A stretch of 64,000 nt of DNA from Nymphalis io (GCF_905147045.1 NC_065916.1:4132468-4196467); one strand, 5' to 3'. Counted from the first letter of the stretch, positions 30,542-42,320 are shown. A program made the numbers and translations. The notes: generated by a model not told the origin, from the sequence alone.

Positions 30542-30722
30542 TACTAATAACTAAATAGGAACTAAAAAAAACAAAATTAGCACAAATAAATGAAATCAGA
30601 ATTAGCGATCACCAATATTACGAATAGCACTTGAGAGCACAACCACACAACCGTCTCGCCCCAGCACCGATGCAAAAAGTGAAGCGCCGCACGGTATTGC
30701 TCCGTTCTCGTGTTGCTATCCC
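30542..30722 (-). repeat. LTR B, truncated
   Basis: Reverse complement of 47705-47870 (CAACACGAGAACGGAGCAAT, CGAGACGGTTGTGTGGTTG); cut near 30545 by repeat D. Confidence 0.65.
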
Positions 30723-30734
30723 TTCCACCTGACG

Positions 30735-31330
30735 TCATCGCGCCGATGTACTAGGTTGAGAGGGATTTTCCTCTAAGACGGCCGTTCCTGACAGCTGAAC
30801 GGCCTCGTCAGCTTGGATTTCTGCAGTAGGGTTTCTTTGTAGTCCATACTCACTTGATGGTTCCTCATCAACATCATTCTCTTCAGTCCGGAAGAATGCC
30901 TCGCATGTATCCGGGGTCCACTCACCCCGCCACGGAACAATACGACGGAGGATGAGCCTCAGCTTCATCAGCACGGTCCACAGCTTCCAAGGAACGCGTG
31001 TCGGCTCCAACACTCGACCGCACCGTCCGGCCGCTGCACAAGAAGTGTCGTATGCGCCGCTCAGCCGGTGAATCATTGACTCCGTCGAGCGCCGACAGAT
31101 GGCGCAGCGTTCCAGAGATGATACGATTGCGACAAATATATTCCGCAGCCGCTTGAGTCGACTTGCCATACGAGCCAGCCAGCAGCGCAGCACGTAACGA
31201 CCATCGGGAAGCGCCTTGACCACATGATAGGGCCCACGCATGCCTGAATTAAGCTTGCCAGTAGAGTGTGCTAGATGCTCTAATGCCCGTTGCCTTTGCA
31301 CCTCACGCACAGCTTCGAAGTGGTCGACAC
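30735..31330 (-). pseudogene. Gypsy integrase C-terminal remnant
   Basis: REVQRQRALEHLAHSTGKLN, then MRGPYHVVKALPDGRYVLR, followed by a region readable in another frame as a KSTQAAAEYI-type sequence, and an acidic tail ending in QPSTSAR. The GPYHV.K.LPDGRYVL motif is the integrase C-terminal fold of gypsy elements. The homologous copy at 46700-47690 carries a tandem duplication that this one lacks. Confidence 0.65.
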
Positions 31331-31629
31331 GTAACTAACGTGTTCGCTCGGCTGTACCTGACCTTAACTGATAGTGCAACCTAAGAGTTCTATATTAATT
31401 GCTAAAAAGGCACTTCTTTAAATTAATAGAAAAACCCACACATCTATCAGTCTTGAGTGACTTTGGACACAATATCAACGCATTCGTTAGCAGTTGCTAA
31501 TTAAAATTATTTACTAAAAGTGACTTGACATACCGTTAACAATAAAGACAGACTAGTAGGGCCAGTACAGTCTTTTCCTTATACTCTTAATCGAAAAGCG
31601 CCGAACACGCTTCAGAACACAATTGCCAA

Positions 31630-31925
31630 TGTGAGACCAACTCTCGTTATCACTCCATTTACTTTAAACTTTAGCAAGATCTGCCTCCTCGCACCAAATA
31701 TCAATGTCGAAATTAGAAATATAAAAATATTGGTTGGATCTCACCGAAGTATTGAAAGATCGTATCGCATCAATGATACGATCGGCAGCACCAGCATCGC
31801 GGTTCGTGGCAGAGCTCACAGCCTTGGCGAAGACAATGCCGCAGAATCCTGATGCTCCACCATAGTCACAAGCACTACTCGCGGTCGCGGTAGCGTCCCT
31901 CGTGGAGGTGAACGGTTTATTCTTT
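31630..31925 (-). pseudogene. Gag-like fragment
   Basis: The minus strand reads ADRIIDAIRSINTSVRSNQ-like Gag sequence then FDIDIWCEEADLAK (best seen in the inverted twin at 46185-46384), related to the Gag at 50524 (AAERLLTAISCAQVRSNRYF). A plus-strand frame of 73 codons over the same bases is a shadow. Confidence 0.55.
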
Positions 31926-32306
31926 CAATGACGTTAATCGATTTCTGGAACGAGAGCCATGGTAAGCGATTGTTATTAGGCAAGTTTCTTAGCTATTATT
32001 GCAGAAGATCATTGTTAATTAATAATTCAAAGCAGGGTAGATAAATAAAGAAATTATCGCAATGTAGGTACAAGCTAACTTGTGAAGTTACTAAGAAACA
32101 CAGTTTCGGTTTTAAACAAATTGGAACGTACTCACCAGATTTTTTCATTGTATAATACGTTACCACAAATTATTATCACTTCTTGTCGTCATTTCTTACA
32201 TGTCGTTTGTCATTTGTCATTTGTCTTGTAAATGCTAAGCGATACAGACGCGAATCGAACTGGACAATATGGGCCAGCACATATGACATAGTGATTTCTT
32301 CGTGAC

Positions 32307-32566
32307 TTAATCCTTCCATCTAGTCAACAGTGACGTCATCACACGGCTTGCATATGCCGCATGGGAGATTTGTGACAGCCACGACAAGACACTGCCCTTC
32401 AGTGCCTTACTGAGAGCTATGATGAGCGATACACCTTCCAGTGGACGTTCATTAACGCAAATATCAATCGTAGCACACCAAGCACGTGGATCAACATCTG
32501 GTTGCTCTATTTCTCTGCTGAATCGCGAACATTGAGCGCCAATGGAATTCAGATCCCACTTCTGAT
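32307..32566 (-). pseudogene. Gag N-terminal fragment
   Basis: LNSIGAQCSRFSREIEQPDV, DPRAWCATIDICV, LEGVSLIIALSKALKGSVLS, then WLSQISHAAYA: a capsid-like Gag start following the ATCAGAAGTGGGAT leader. It ends at 32307; downstream pol is missing. Confidence 0.55.
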
Positions 32567-32594
32567 GTTGAAAGTCACTAGCAGGAACAGATAT

Positions 32595-35500
32595 CAATCA
32601 ACAGCCAATCGTTGTCCACTGCTGAACATAGGCCTCTCCCAAGGTGCGCCAAAGCTCCCTGTCCTCCGCCTTCCGCATCCAGTTGGTGCCCGCCACCTTC
32701 TTAAGGTCGTCGGTCCACCTGGCTGGAGGGCGCCCTACGCTGCGCTTGCCGATTCGCGGTCTCCACTCTAGGACTCGTCTGCTCCAACGGCCATCGGTCC
32801 TACGACATACGTGACCAGCCCACTGCCACTTCAGCCTGCTAATTTTGCAAGCTATGTCGGTGACTCCGGTTCTTTTCCGGATAATCTCATTTCTGATCTT
32901 ATCCTTCAAAGATACTCCGAGCATAGCTCGCTCCATAGCACGCTGAGCGACTTTGAATTTGTGGACTAGTCCCGCAGTTAGTGTCCACGTTTCGGCACCG
33001 TATGTCATGGCAGGTAAGACGCATTGGTTGAAGACTTTCGTCTTCAAACATTGCGGTATAGACGACTTGAGGACTTGACGAAGGTTGCCAAATGCTGCCC
33101 ATCCCAAGCGAATTCTTCGATCGGCTTCCTTCTCGAAGTTGTTCCTACCGACTTGTATTATCTGTCCTAGGTAGGTATATTCACTAACAACTTCGAGAGG
33201 TTTCCCCTCGACGTATATCGGTCCCGGCACGACATGCCTATTGAACATGACCTTGGTCTTGTCCAAGTTCATACCGAGACCGACACGCCGGGAAGACTCG
33301 CCTAGGCTACGCAGCATTTCGGTGAGTTGTTCCAGTGACTCTGCTATGATGACGATATCGTCGGCAAATCGAAGGTGTGAGATGTACTCGCCGTTTACAT
33401 TGACTCCATACCTAGTCCAATCCTGCGTTTTGAAAACGTCTTCCAACGCGTTGGTGAACAGTTTCGGGGATATTACATCCCCCTGTCTCACCCCTCTGCG
33501 CAGTTGGATCGCCTTCGTCTTACAGTCCTGGATGTGGACAGTCATTGTAGCGGCGTTGTACAGACATCTCAGTACCTCGATATATCTCCAATCGATATGA
33601 CATCTCTGCAATGAGTCGAGCACTGCCCAGGTTTCGATGGAGTCGAAGGCTTTCTCGTAGTCCACAAATGCCATACACAGCGGCTAATTGTACTCTTCGG
33701 TCTTCTGCACAATCTGCCGAACAGTATGGATGTGGTCCACGGTGCTGTAGCCTGATCGAAAGCCGGCTTGCTCTGGGGGCTGGAACTCGTCAAGTCGTCT
33801 GGCGAGACGGTTCGTGACGACTCTTGAGAACAGCTTATACACGTGACTCAGGAGGGAGATTGGTCTGTAGTTTTTCAAGAGGGTTTTATCACCTTTCTTG
33901 AAAAACAGTACCACCTCACTCCCACTCCACGTTTCCGGGGTCTTACCATGTTGGATGACGGAATTAAAGAGGCTTGCTAGCTCTTTCAGGACCGGAGTCC
34001 CGCCTGCCTTAAGCAACTCTGTTGTGATTCCGTCATCTCCCGGAGCTTTGTTGTTTTTAAGCTGTTCTAGAGCCGCCCTAATCTCGCCTTGGTCAACGAC
34101 CGGGAGCTCCTCGGAGTAATGGCGCATAAGAGGAGCGCGCTGGTCATCAATACTGATTCCCACGGGTTTATCCGATCTTGAAGAGAACGACTGCCCATAA
34201 AACCTCTCTACTTCTCCGACAATCTCAGGCCTAGAGGTAACGACCCCACCATTTTCAGTTTTAAGTTTTGTCAGACGCGGCCTCCCAAACTTGCGAGCGA
34301 ACACTTTCGATCCCCGATTTTGCTCAATCGCAGCCTTGATGGCACGGGTATTGGAGCGTCGGAGATCGCGTCGCGTCAGCGTTTTTATTGTTCGGTTTAA
34401 GGCCTTATCTGACAAAAACGATGGTAGTTCTCGTCGTTTTCTCATGAGCTCGAGTGTCTCAGCAGAGAGTTTTGGTGCGTTGTCTCTTCTCTGTGGCGGA
34501 AAACACTTGCGGGATGTGTTTTGCAGTATTTTGACCAGCGTGTCGGTTCTCTCATAAATGCTGCTTATGGTTTCCAACGCGGTGAATTGATTTTGAAGTT
34601 CCATTTGGAACTTTTCGGAGCCTTGAGCAGCTTGGAGCATGGTAGGTCGGAGAGTAGACCTCATCATTCTCGATCTTTCGGCTTTTAAGTTGATATTTAG
34701 AGTGCCTCGAACCAAGCGGTGATCACTTCCGGTATTAAACCTGTTGATCACTGAAACATCTCTAAATATGTGCCTTTTATTCGAAATGATAAAGTCTATC
34801 CCGTTCCTTGTCACGTTATCGGGGCTTCGCCAGGTCCACCTCCTCTGAGGCTTCTTTTGAAAGAAAGAATTCATCAAAAAAAGCCCCTGCGCTTCGAGAA
34901 AGTTTACCAGCATTTGCCCCCTGTGATTTCTGCAGCCCAAGCCGTAAGGTCCGACTTTCGATTCACCGCTATCTTGTACTCCCACTTTAGCATTAAAGTC
35001 TCCCATAACAACATTGTAGTGGGCCTTCGAGGTGTCGTTGAGGGCCTTTGCGATGTCCTCGTACATCGCTTCGACCACATCATCAGAGTATGTCGAAGTT
35101 GGCGCATATACCTGTACGACCTTCAGGGAGTACCTGTCGGAAAGTTTTAGGACAAGGTACGCTACCCGGTTCGACACACTACTGATTTCCACAATGCTGC
35201 TAATGAGATCCTTTTTGACTAAAAAACCGACACCACCCTGGGAGAGGTTATCACCTTCGCGGAAGTAGAGTAAGTTACCGGACTCTAGAGTTATCGTGTC
35301 CTCCCCCTGTCTTCGGACTTCAGATAACCCCAGTATATGCCAGTTTATATGACTTAACTCTACTTCTAATTCGGCGAGGTGATGGTCCAGCCTCATCGAG
35401 CGTCCATTATACGTTGCCATGTTCAGTCGTTTTATACGGTAGCCTGCCGTGAACCGGTGATTCTTAGCACCCCCTGCCCTGCCGATACCGCGACCGCTAC

Positions 35501-35765
35501 CTTGGTCGGGCCTAGCGGGCTTGCCGGTAACTGGGGGCCTTTTTTTGGGCGCATCTGCCATTAAGGGAGGGGTTTGCCCATACTCGCCGCGCTGGGCAGG
35601 CGTGTTGGCGAGCGCAGTAGGGGGGTAAGATATTTATGGGAGGGGGGACGCTGCTGCCCATCCCCCCTTTTCCCCGTCCCTCAGTCGCCTCTTACGACAC
35701 CCACGGGATAAGATTGGGGGAGTACTATTCTAAGCCGGTACTCCACGGCAAAGCCGGTACTCCAC
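32595..35765 (-). mobile_element. RTE-type LINE copy 1, full length, 11-bp target duplication
   Basis: Inserted in LTR A. Target duplication GGAACAGATAT at 32584-32594 and 35766-35776; the uninterrupted target is seen in the LTR at 47997-49180. The 3' end carries the TTGAT-type short tail repeats typical of RTE elements, and the 5' end has a partial direct repeat (AGCCGGTACTCCAC twice). Single ORF with EN and RT; no ORF1. Confidence 0.93.
32598..35561 (-). pseudogene. RTE endonuclease-reverse transcriptase, one nonsense codon
   Basis: 987 codons from ATG 35561 if the stop is ignored. Basic N-terminus, EN (GLSEVRRQGED, VVMGDFNAKVG, GSDHRLVRGTL), RT (NYRPISLLSHVYKLFS, AFVDYEKAFDSIE, GVRQGDVISPKLF, LRFADDIVIIAE), thumb, and a C-terminal LEWRPRIGKRSVGRPPARW region. 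A TAG at 33681-33683 after KTEEYN replaces CAG in copy 2: one C-to-T change. Otherwise intact, so inactivation is recent. Confidence 0.92.
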
Positions 35766-36136
35766 GGAACAGATATGTAATGGGTGAATCCGAACTTTCC
35801 AAATGAATTGTAGGAAAACACAATCAAATCTATTAACAGTTTTTATTTTAAAATGTCACAGACACAATTCACACGGGACACACTCATTCGCTGTCGCCCC
35901 CGATCGAATGACTCTTAGCAACACGACACTAACAAACTTAATCGCAATGGATTACAAAAATAACACAGTATGACACCAATCGACCGAACACACGATAGCA
36001 AAAAGAGACCTGTCTACCGTCCACCCTCCTTTAAATACACTTCCTCCCACTACTACCCTCCTATGTTCCTACAAACGCTAACAGACGGCCATTCTGCTAT
36101 TGGAATGTCCCCATTCCAAATAATGCTCGGCCATTC

Positions 36137-36198
36137 GAATTTTTTAATTATCTACCCTCCAAAGTTGTGACAGTATATAACTAGGTATATATATATTG

Positions 36199-36232
<34 letters not shown>

Positions 36233-36565
36233 GAATATTTTAAGTTTTAAGTAGTACAAGAATTCCTACGGAACTTTTACAGTATACATATACATCAATA
36301 TTTACATACATACATGCCTATTTTCATGTTCGTAATAATTCGTACATGTCTTACCAAAGTTGTTTACTACTGGATACGTGTACGAATTATCTATGCAACC
36401 ACAATGAACGATTATGTCTCATTCAAGTAATTATGTCTACTTTATTTGGGTAACTTATTTACATAATAATTTTCTATTTCTTCCTATTAATTTTACTTAC
36501 CACAACTGGCATTTTTTATCATAATCACTGTAGCCTCCATTGAATAATTACCACATACGACAAAT
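36137..36565 (+). repeat. 430-bp insert in LTR A with (TG)n
   Basis: Absent from the LTR copy at 48777-48790. It is the reverse complement of 43560-43970, and its start is shared with 49796-49850 (TACCCTCCAAAGTTGTGACA, GTATATAACTAGGTATATA). It contains a (TG)n run at 36198-36222. Probably a piece of another LTR. Confidence 0.7.
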
Positions 36566-37024
36566 TTTAGAGTACATGTATATTTTATATATTAAGTTTT
36601 AAGATAAGATATTTAATTAAATAAAATTAGGTAGAAAACCCGAGTTACATTGAATGAAAAGTAAATTATATAATAAAAAAAAATAAAAATCAAAAGTAAA
36701 TATTACAACAGTAAATACCTAGTACACCGTACTTGAGTTTTTACACATTTATTTAAATGATAATCATAGAATATAGTTAATTTCTGAGTCTATCAAATAG
36801 TTACGTTTACACATTTATTTAAATAACAATCTTGATAGGTGGGTTGATAATTTCAAGTTTTGATCAAACATTAAGAAACATTTAAAATGATACAATCACT
36901 TAATTAATCAATAGTTATTCCGTTAATGTCAGAAACACTAATAACGCACTTCACTGATAATCACTACACTAATAAACTAGATATCACTTCATTCTTATTT
37001 GGACGTACATTGTGTCAAGCTTAA

Positions 37025-37235
37025 TGAACTTGAGCTACCGTTTGCCGCCCTCGGGACACGGCCTGCTCATTAACAGCACATAGTCGAGGTAAGCTACCGT
37101 TTGCCACCATCGGAACACGGCCTGCTCATAGGTCACATAACGAAGCTACCGTTTGTCACAATCGGAGCACGGCCTGCTTATACGTCGCATAATGAAGCTA
37201 CCGTTTGCCGCCATCGGGACACGGCCTGCTATTCG
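37025..37235 (-). repeat. Four-copy minisatellite inside LTR A
   Basis: Four copies of about 53-60 bp built on a 34-bp core (minus strand AGCAGGCCGTGTCCCGATGG then CGGCAAACGGTAGCT). The twin LTR has the same four copies at 48110-48310. Repeated GC-rich motifs in an otherwise AT-rich LTR could bind a protein. Confidence 0.85.
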
Positions 37236-37337
37236 ATTTTACTCTTCATTTCATGGGATTGTCTCTTTTTTTTTTTAATAATTTCGGGAAATATTTAATT
37301 CAGTAATCACTTGCCCTGATCGATTCAGACATCAGAC

Positions 37338-37485
37338 CTAAACTTTTTTCGGATTGTAGTTAGGGATCATAACTAAGTCACCACATTTAAAGAGTTTTGT
37401 ACGAGCCCTAGTTCTATCAAATGTCATTTTCATTTTCTTTTGATTTTCTATTATATTCTCCGCTACCTTTTCTCTAACTTTTTCC
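37338..37485 (-). pseudogene. Gypsy integrase C-terminal remnant (SR-Gag element)
   Basis: After an internal deletion, one frame reads VAENIIENQKKMKMTFDRTR, ARTKLFKCGDLVMIPNYNPK, stopping just inside LTR A. K.GDLV.IPN is the start of the integrase C-terminal domain; the whole of RNase H and the integrase core are gone. Confidence 0.65.
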
Positions 37486-38867
37486 CTATTTTCTCCGATT
37501 TCCCTTTAATTTCAGAATTTCCCGTAATTTCAGAATTTCCTCTAATTTTCCAAAAGCCTCTGAAAAGGTGCTACCGGTAGTCAATAGATCATCTAAATAC
37601 GGAATAGCTAAGTCGAACCGTTTATTACCTAGGGCTTTATTAATCATGTTTTGGAATACGGCTTGGGCATTAACCACACCAAAGGGCATTCTTGTGTACT
37701 CGTAATGCCCATCCGGAGTTACGAAAGCAGTGAGATGTCGTGATGATTCAGCAACAGGGATTTGGTAATAACCTGAAGCTAAATCTAAACTAGTAAACAG
37801 GGATTTGCCACTTAACCTATCGAGCTGAACATCGATGACTGGCATGGGATAGCTGTCCTTGACGGTCTTTTTATTGAGAGCTCTGTAGTCAACACACAGC
37901 CTATACTCGCCATTTTTCTTACGAACCGGTACAATTGGGCTTGCGTAGGGTGAGTTGGATTCCCTTACAATGCCATTGGTCATTAAATCTCCAATCATTG
38001 ATCTGACAACGGCTCTCTCGCTGAAAAGAAGTCTATACGGCTTGTATGTTACCGGATCGTCGTCATTTAAGCGTATCGTCATGTCTGTTATATTAGTCAA
38101 TCCGAGTTCTTTCATATTAAACGCAAAGCAACTCCTATACCTGTTCAAAAGCTCTACTAGTTTATCCCTCTGTCCTGCATCCACATTTGGTCCTATATTT
38201 ATCATTTCTAGAGTAATAGGCGCCTTGCTCTCCATCGGTTTATTTTGTAACGGTCCATTTAGATTTTCAGTTGAAATTCTTTTTACCTCAGCATCTACAT
38301 TTGATTTAAAATCTTCGTTATTTGGTAGTAAAATGGCTCGGGATAAGAGACTACCGCCCTTTACTGTAATGGGCTTACTCGAAAAATTTAGGGCGAATAC
38401 GCTTCCTCTCCCTTCATGAAACTCATATATACCCTGAAGTAAGCAGTATTCTGCACCTGGTTTCATGCAAATATTCCCAGGAATGAAAAGGGGACCGTTA
38501 AATTCCGAGTTGTCTATATACACCGAGATCGCTCTCAGACCATTAAACGTAACGTCTGTAGTCACTTTTACTCCTAATCTGCTTACATTAGTGTCGTCAC
38601 AATACAGTGTCAGTTGCGTACTAGTCTTGTAGACGGTCACATATGGCAATTCGGTTAAGGATTGACCTATCAGAACATTTGTATTCATGAATTCATCGTC
38701 TATTACATATGCCTTCACGTCAGCTTTCACAGCATCCACTTCTATTGTTACCGTGACCCCACCGGATGGTACTACGCTGCCTAAGCCGAAACCTTTTATA
38801 ACCGGAAGCTGTGTCATATCTAACTCTAAATTCAACTGTTTTGCTACTGTACGTTTTATAAGTGTAC
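37486..38867 (-). pseudogene. Gypsy protease-RT (SR-Gag element), deleted after RT
   Basis: Follows a TAA immediately after YIDFGS in the protease, so the protease site reads D-F-G instead of DTG/DSG. RT: SPYASPIVPVRKKNGEYRLC, SLFTSLDLASGYYQIPV, MPFGVVNAQAVFQNMINKAL, and the catalytic IPYLDDLLTTG. The frame ends in a short repeated ILKLREILKLKGNRRK where about 1.5-2 kb of RNase H/integrase coding sequence has been lost. Confidence 0.88.
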
Positions 38868-38868
38868 A

Positions 38869-39223
38869 TTAGCTGCCAAAGTCTATATATGCTGTATGTG
38901 TAACGCCGTTTAATTTAATAGTCTTAAAATACTTGCCGTTATCTTTCTCATCCTTAGTAATATTGAGTACATTTTTGGTGTACGCGCTTTGTGGCACATA
39001 TGTAGTCGTCGGCATTTCTTGGGGACGAAGCCTTGGTTTTGTGCAATCGGGAGCATTATGTCCCAGGCGTGAGCACTTGTCACACTTCCTAATTGGTTTT
39101 GAACATGAATGTACAGTGTGACCAAACTCGTTACAATTGTAACAGCGTATACTTTTAAATGTGTTGCGAGGTAAATCACCAGACGGCTTAGAGGCAGAAG
39201 TTGATCGTGCCCGCCCATCATCT
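38869..39223 (-). pseudogene. Gag nucleocapsid and protease start (SR-Gag element)
   Basis: Two zinc knuckles, CYNCNEFGHTVHSC and CDKCSRLGHNAPDC, then a protease start ending YIDFGS and a stop. It is the direct continuation of the Gag at 42500-43537, interrupted by the nested element 39224-42494; CATCT is duplicated at the junction. Confidence 0.88.
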
Positions 39224-39398
39224 TGTTGAGTATGTGAATAATATATAATATTATTGATAATTATTTGAGGATAATTACTGAGCACAATAAAAGACGTCCG
39301 TTCGGTTAAGCGTTTAATTGCGAGAGACCACCATACATAGGTTTACAATTACAGTTTAGTTATAAAAGTAATATTATAAAACTACCCCATACATTACA
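39224..39398 (-). repeat. 3' LTR, 175 bp
   Basis: Preceded on the element strand by a TAAGGGTGAGGG polypurine tract (39399-39410). Confidence 0.92.
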
Positions 39399-39476
39399 CC
39401 CTCACCCTTAATTACTTATACATTACTTAGAATTAACTTAACCTAACTTAAAAATAAATTATATAATATTAGTTGC

Positions 39477-39841
39477 CTAATCAAATTCGAATCGAAATCG
39501 TTCAACTGGTTTCCTAACGCGCTGGGAACGAATCGATGGTGGAATAATAAGTTCCGTGTTGGATGATTCAGCCGACTCAGTCGTCGGTATTTCTAGCTGT
39601 GACTCAGATATGGGGTGATCACTCGGCATGTTTTGGTTTTGTGGTGGCGATTTTGATGTAGATAAATCAAAGCTTACCCAACGTTTTTTTATCTGATTAA
39701 CGTGTCTTTTGATAGGTGGACCGTCATCCCTACCTATGAGGTAATTACGAGACCCAAAATTACCATCTATTTTACCTTTTAACCATTTCTTTCCTTCCCC
39801 ATAATTCCTTACCCAGACATTATCCCCTTGTTTAAATTGCC
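39477..39841 (-). pseudogene. Gypsy integrase C-terminal remnant (nested element)
   Basis: FKQGDNVWVRNYGEGKKWLK, then GRDDGPPIKRHVNQIKKRW, and a Ser/Pro-rich tail to a stop at 39477. It abuts the truncated RNase H at 39842; the integrase zinc finger and DDE core are deleted. Confidence 0.8.
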
Positions 39842-40262
39842 TTATAACTCCTTTTCCATTTGAGCATACGATTTCTCAGCAGCATTAAGCATCCGAGACG
39901 CATTAGCTATAGGTCGCACCCCTTTAGCGGTTATATGTGAAATTACAGCCCCTACTCCATAACTACTAGCGTCAGTTGTTAGAATTAAGGGTAAGTCAGG
40001 TGAATAATGTGCTAAAATTTCACTAGATGTTAACAATTGCTTAACCTTATTAAAAGCTATATTACTTTCTGTATTCCATTCATATTTTTTTTCCTTTTTT
40101 AATAAAATATACAATGGTGCTAAAATTGTACTAATGTTTGGAACAAATCTAGCGTAATACATAACTAATCCTAAAAATGAGCGCAATTCGGATACATTAT
40201 TCGGTATGCGAACCTTCTGAATTGCTTCAATCTTATTTGGGCATGTATGAACCCCTTCTTTA
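39842..40262 (-). pseudogene. Gypsy RT end and RNase H start (nested element)
   Basis: RSFLGLVMYYARFVPNISTI (RT thumb/connection), LTTDASSYGVGAVISH (RNase H first Asp) and AEKSYAQMEKEL, then a break. It is in a different frame from the ORF at 40263, so a frameshift lies near 40260-40290. Confidence 0.85.
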
Positions 40263-42268
40263 CTAATTACAAAGCCTAAATATGTGCCTAATTTTTAAAC
40301 CATATTTTTGTAATCGATTAAATACCTCGTGAAGTGTTTTTAAATGTGATTGGTCGTCCTCCCCGGTAATTATCACATCATCTAGGAAAACACCCACTCG
40401 AGGCATATCCGAAAATAGTTGTTCTAACAATTTTTGAAAAATACCTGGACTCGAAGCCAAACCATAAATCAGTCTATTATACCTAAATAAGCCCTTGTGA
40501 GTGTTTATTACAGTGTATTTTTTTGATTCATCAAGTTCAAGTTGTGCATAGGCCTGAGACAGATCTAACTTAGTAAATTTGATACCCCCGTGTAATTTAA
40601 CTAACAGATCCTTGACTCTCGGTAAAGGAAAACGATCCACCTCCAAGCACTTATTTAATGTTAATTTAAAATCACCACATACGCATATTGTGCCGTCCTT
40701 TTTCATTACCGGTACGATCGGTGTAGCCCAGTCAGATATAGTAACCGGCGTGATCACTCCATCCCGTACCAGCTGATCCAGCGCCCGCTCCACAGGCTCG
40801 CGAAGTGCGTAAGCGAGCGGTCGTGCGCGCATGAACACCGGCTTCGCGTCGGGTCGCAGCCGAAAACCAACCGTTCCACCATTGAATCGTCCCAGCCCGT
40901 CCGAAAACACTTCACAATATCTGGAACTGAATTCATTAAAATTAAACAGCTTGGAATTAAAATCAATACTATTACAATTCATAATAGGAATCTCGATCTG
41001 TAACTCGCTAATCCAATGCCTGCCTAACAGATTCGTTTTTGCATCTTTTATAATAAATAAATCCAACGATTTTCTGTTATTTTTGTAATTAACTATAGGA
41101 CTTATTTTACCAACGGGTTTTACAATTTCTCCAGTATAATAGCGTAAATTTAAATCACACTTTCGAATTAAATTATGTGACAGATATTTCTTATAGCAAT
41201 TATAACTAATGCATGATATCGCACTGCCCGTGTCTATTTCCATACAAAGAACACAGTTATCAATATTGATACTAATTGTGTATGGTGCAAATTTTTTAAA
41301 ATAACTACTTATAGAAAAATTGTTTATCTCCTCACTGCCCGAGCCTTCGTTTTCTGTGCATACGGAACTATCATCTTTTACGATGTTTAATGACACCTGA
41401 CTTTGTAGTACTGGGCAAACCTTTTTTAAATGACCTTGTTCGTTGCAAACTCGACATATATAAAGTCTAAATTTACACCGATTTACTTGATGATTTGCAC
41501 CACAAACGTCACACACTTGTTTAAAAGTCGTTCCCTTCTTTTGTCGTGCGAAGTCATTCATATTATTATCGCTCCGCCTGCTAATTATCGCTCCGCTTGT
41601 GAGGCTTGTACCACTGCTTAAAACCGGTTCTCGCGTTCCTACGTTCATATATTTTTGTAGATGTTTCCCTGTGCTTCTTCTCCTGGACGTAATCTGGTTT
41701 ATAGATTCCTCCGCCTCTGATACGCCGTCACCTAATCTCCTGGTACGACCTTCTACCAAGGCTGCATCCGCCTCTGCAGCTTCCATTGTCACCGCGAGTT
41801 TAAACGCCGAATCGAACGTTATATTATCCTCCGCAAACATTCTTTGACGGATACAGTCACTGTTAATACCACATACAAATTGATCCCTCAAATTATTCAA
41901 TAATGTTTCCGAAGAAAAACCGCAATGTTTCGTCAATTTCTTTAATGCCGCCGCATATTCCGCCACGGACTCATTATGACGTTGCACTCTTTGTCTGAAT
42001 TTGAACCGCTCCGCCAATACACTCGGTTTTGGTTGAAGATGGCGTCGCATAACATCCACCAGCTCTTCATAGCTTTTCGCAGATGGTTTGACTGGTGTAC
42101 ATAAATTCACCATCAGTTCGTACGCGTCACTTCCGATCACCGTTATCAGTGTCGCTACTCGTATCGCCGGTTTCAATCGTTAACAATAAAATACTGTTCC
42201 AACCGATCCACATACAAATTCCAATCGTCCTTGCCAAGGTCGAAGTGTTCCAGTTTTCCCACCGACAT
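40263..42268 (-). pseudogene. Gypsy Gag-protease-RT (nested element)
   Basis: The natural ATG is at 42268 (MSVGKLEHFDLGKDDWNLYV); a frameshift near 42178 separates the first 30 or so codons from the long frame starting at 42176. Gag with two zinc knuckles (CDVCGANHQVNRC, CRVCNEQGHLKKVC), protease MEIDTGSAISCIS, RT DWATPIVPVMKKDGTICVCG, FTKLDLSQAYAQLELDE, VFLDDVIITGEDD (catalytic box). Gag and pol lie in one frame, as in the 13810 ORF. Confidence 0.9.
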
Positions 42269-42320
42269 AGTAATAAAAACAATGCGTCACACACGTAGTT
42301 TCTTTACTACTCGTCGCCAC

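Larger units (their letters stand above)
30542..32594 (-). mobile_element. Gypsy-like element remains, inverted relative to 46150-47961
   Basis: On the minus strand: leader and gag piece (32307-32566), a second gag-like piece (31630-31925), an integrase C-terminal piece (30735-31330) and a truncated LTR B (30542-30722). The part 30542-31925 is the reverse complement of 46150-47870 with small differences. Most of pol is absent. Confidence 0.75.
35766..37342 (-). repeat. LTR A (3' LTR of the SR-Gag gypsy element)
   Basis: Inverted match to the 1.18-kb LTR at 47997-49180. The last 28 bp of the LTR are separated by the RTE insertion (32567-32594). It contains a foreign block of about 430 bp (36137-36565) and an internal minisatellite (37025-37235). 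Ends appear to be GTT...AAC rather than TG...CA, by comparison of three related LTR junctions. Confidence 0.75.

Noticed and set aside
33241..35564. Several plus-strand ORFs of 60-126 codons over the RTE (repeated at 59377-61763)
   Set aside because: They are antisense shadows of the EN-RT frame and mirror its codon pattern; they recur only because the RTE occurs twice.
36195..36235. (TG)n and (AC)n tracts as regulatory signal
   Set aside because: Simple microsatellites carried by the two inverted copies of the same LTR piece (36198-36222 and 43896-43938).
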